Shown piece after piece: positions 62,995 through 64,000 of a DNA stretch of 64,000 nucleotides (position 1 is the stretch's first letter; each line of letters begins with the position of its first letter). A model generated the notes under the pieces. It saw only the letters and a program-made list of their open reading frames with translations. It made no database searches and had not been told where the DNA came from. Made by a program: the position numbers and the translations under genes. The DNA comes from Escherichia coli DSM 30083 = JCM 1649 = ATCC 11775 (lineage in GTDB: Bacteria; Pseudomonadota; Gammaproteobacteria; Enterobacterales; Enterobacteriaceae): positions 4,836,001 through 4,900,000 of the forward strand of contig NZ_CP033092.2 in assembly GCF_003697165.2 (NCBI RefSeq). Direction: 5' to 3'.

Positions 62995-63030
62995 GCGAAG
63001 CCGCATCTGACAGTCAGAATGCGGCTTCGC
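62995..63030. terminator. Hairpin at the end of mnmE
   Basis: GCGAAGCCGCAT pairs with ATGCGGCTTCGC around a TCTGACAGTCAG-type loop. It is 9 bases after the mnmE stop on the minus strand. The run after the stem is only TTCATTGTT, so termination is moderate. Confidence 0.7.
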
Positions 63031-63038
63031 AAGCGCGG

Positions 63039-64000
63039 TTACTTACCGATACAGAAGCTGGAGAAAATCCGCCCCAGTAGGTCGTCTGAAGTAAATTCCC
63101 CGGTGATCTCGCTTAAGTTCTGCTGCGCCAGGCGCAACTCTTCCGCCAGCAGTTCACCCGCCCAGGCACCTAACAGTTGCGCTTTACCTTGCTGCAAATG
63201 CTCTGCCGCCTGTTCCAGCGCCTGTAGGTGACGACGACGCGCCAGGAAGCCGCCTTCCATATTGGTGTCAAAGCCCATGCTCTGTTTGAGATGGTTACGC
63301 AGTACATCCACGCCTTCGCCAGTCCGCGCCGAAAGACGAATTAACGCATGACCGTTCACTTCGCTCATCCCCAACGTTTCGCCGGTGATATCGGCTTTAT
63401 TGCGCACCACGGTGATCGGCAGTTTCGCTGGCAGACGGGCGATGAATTCCGGCCAGATCTCTGCCGGATCAACGGCGTCTGTCGTGGTGCCATCGACCAT
63501 AAACAGCACGCGGTCTGCCTGTTCAATTTCCTGCCATGCGCGCTCGATACCAATACGTTCAACTTCGTCACTGGCTTCACGTAGCCCGGCGGTATCGATG
63601 ATATGCAACGGCATTCCGTCAATGTGGATATGCTCACGCAGCACGTCACGCGTGGTTCCGGCGATATCGGTTACGATTGCTGCTTCACGGCCCGCCAGCG
63701 CGTTCAGCAGGCTCGATTTACCGGCGTTAGGACGTCCGGCAATCACCACTTTCATCCCTTCGCGCAACAAACTACCCTGACGAGCTTCGGCGCGTACCGC
63801 GTCGAGATCGGCAATTACGTTATTGAGCTGGGCTTCAATTTTGCCGTCGGAGAGGAAATCGATCTCTTCATCCGGGAAATCAATTGCCGCTTCGACGTAA
63901 ATGCGCAAGTGGGTGAGGGCTTCCACCAGATGGTTGACCCGTGCGGAGAACGCGCCTTGCAGCGAGTTTAGCGCCGAACGGGCCGCCTGTTCCGAGCTGG
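63039..64000 (-). CDS. mnmE: tRNA modification GTPase MnmE, 5' end cut by the window edge
   Basis: About 319 C-terminal residues of the 454 aa E. coli protein; the frame is open to base 64000. The G domain has G1 [17 protein letters not shown]2 TTRD, G3 [13 protein letters not shown] and G4 NKAD; it ends in the FCIGK motif with the conserved Cys needed for modification. It is the partner of MnmG (26303) in making (c)mnm5U34. The start codon and tetrahydrofolate-binding N-terminal domain are beyond the window. Confidence 0.96.

Noticed and set aside
62950..63231. 93-codon plus-strand frame over the mnmE end
   Set aside because: It runs through the mnmE hairpin and antisense to mnmE coding sequence; no support.

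Overview
This is an ordinary stretch of enterobacterial chromosome that is almost certainly Escherichia coli (or a Shigella, which is the same species genomically). Gene content, gene order, protein lengths, the rrn operon with aspT and trpT tRNAs, oriC, and leader peptides such as ilvL, ilvX and tnaC all match the E. coli backbone that I know. The window is written in the opposite direction to the usual K-12 map, running from ilvG through rrnC, rbs, oriC, atp, pst, bgl and tna to mnmE. It is not K-12 MG1655 itself. The ilvG frame is open through the place where K-12 carries a frameshift, and the cbrC gene that I expect between yieK and cbrB is missing. All K-12 comparisons are from memory; no alignment was run.

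Layout. 1-1700 (minus): 3' truncated ilvG with ilvX, the ilvL leader peptide, the attenuator and a promoter region. 1967-4808: yifB, maoP and hdfR. 4868-10460 (minus): a complete rRNA operon of rrnC type (P1, P2, 16S, tRNA-Glu, 23S, 5S, tRNA-Asp, tRNA-Trp, terminator). 10609-12751: yieP and hsrA. 12717-18616 (minus): rbsDACBKR with a palindromic RbsR operator. 18752-20620 (minus): kup. 20843-23784: ravA-viaA. 23789-25924: asnA, asnC and mioC. 25925-26300: oriC. 26303-28879: mnmG and rsmG. 29377-36434: the atpIBEFHAGDC operon. 36737-40097: glmU and glmS. 40305-44991: pstSCAB-phoU behind Pho boxes. 45078-53169: the aryl-beta-glucoside region bglG-bglF-bglB-bglH-yieL-yieK with two antiterminator/terminator pairs. 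53251-58466: cbrB (with a CreB site), yieH, adeP, chrR, yieE and yidZ. 58441-62888 (minus): mdtL, tnaB, tnaA, tnaC and the CRP-dependent tna promoter. 62995-64000 (minus): 3' two thirds of mnmE.

How it fits together. oriC sits near 26.1 kb. The rrn operon to its left and the atp, glm and pst operons to its right are all transcribed away from it, so the heavily expressed genes run with the replication forks. Most of the region is housekeeping: translation, tRNA and rRNA modification, ATP synthesis, amino sugar supply and phosphate uptake. Catabolic modules for ribose, beta-glucosides and tryptophan are interspersed, each with its own local switch (RbsR operator; BglG antitermination and probable H-NS silencing; TnaC attenuation).

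I found no prophage, insertion sequence, CRISPR array, toxin-antitoxin pair or defence system, and no convincing undescribed system. The points most worth a second look are the yieL-yieK tail of the bgl operon, where YieK lacks a catalytic glutamate of its family; YieE, a phosphopantetheinyl-transferase-like protein lacking the family's KEA motif; the missing cbrC; and the intact ilvG.
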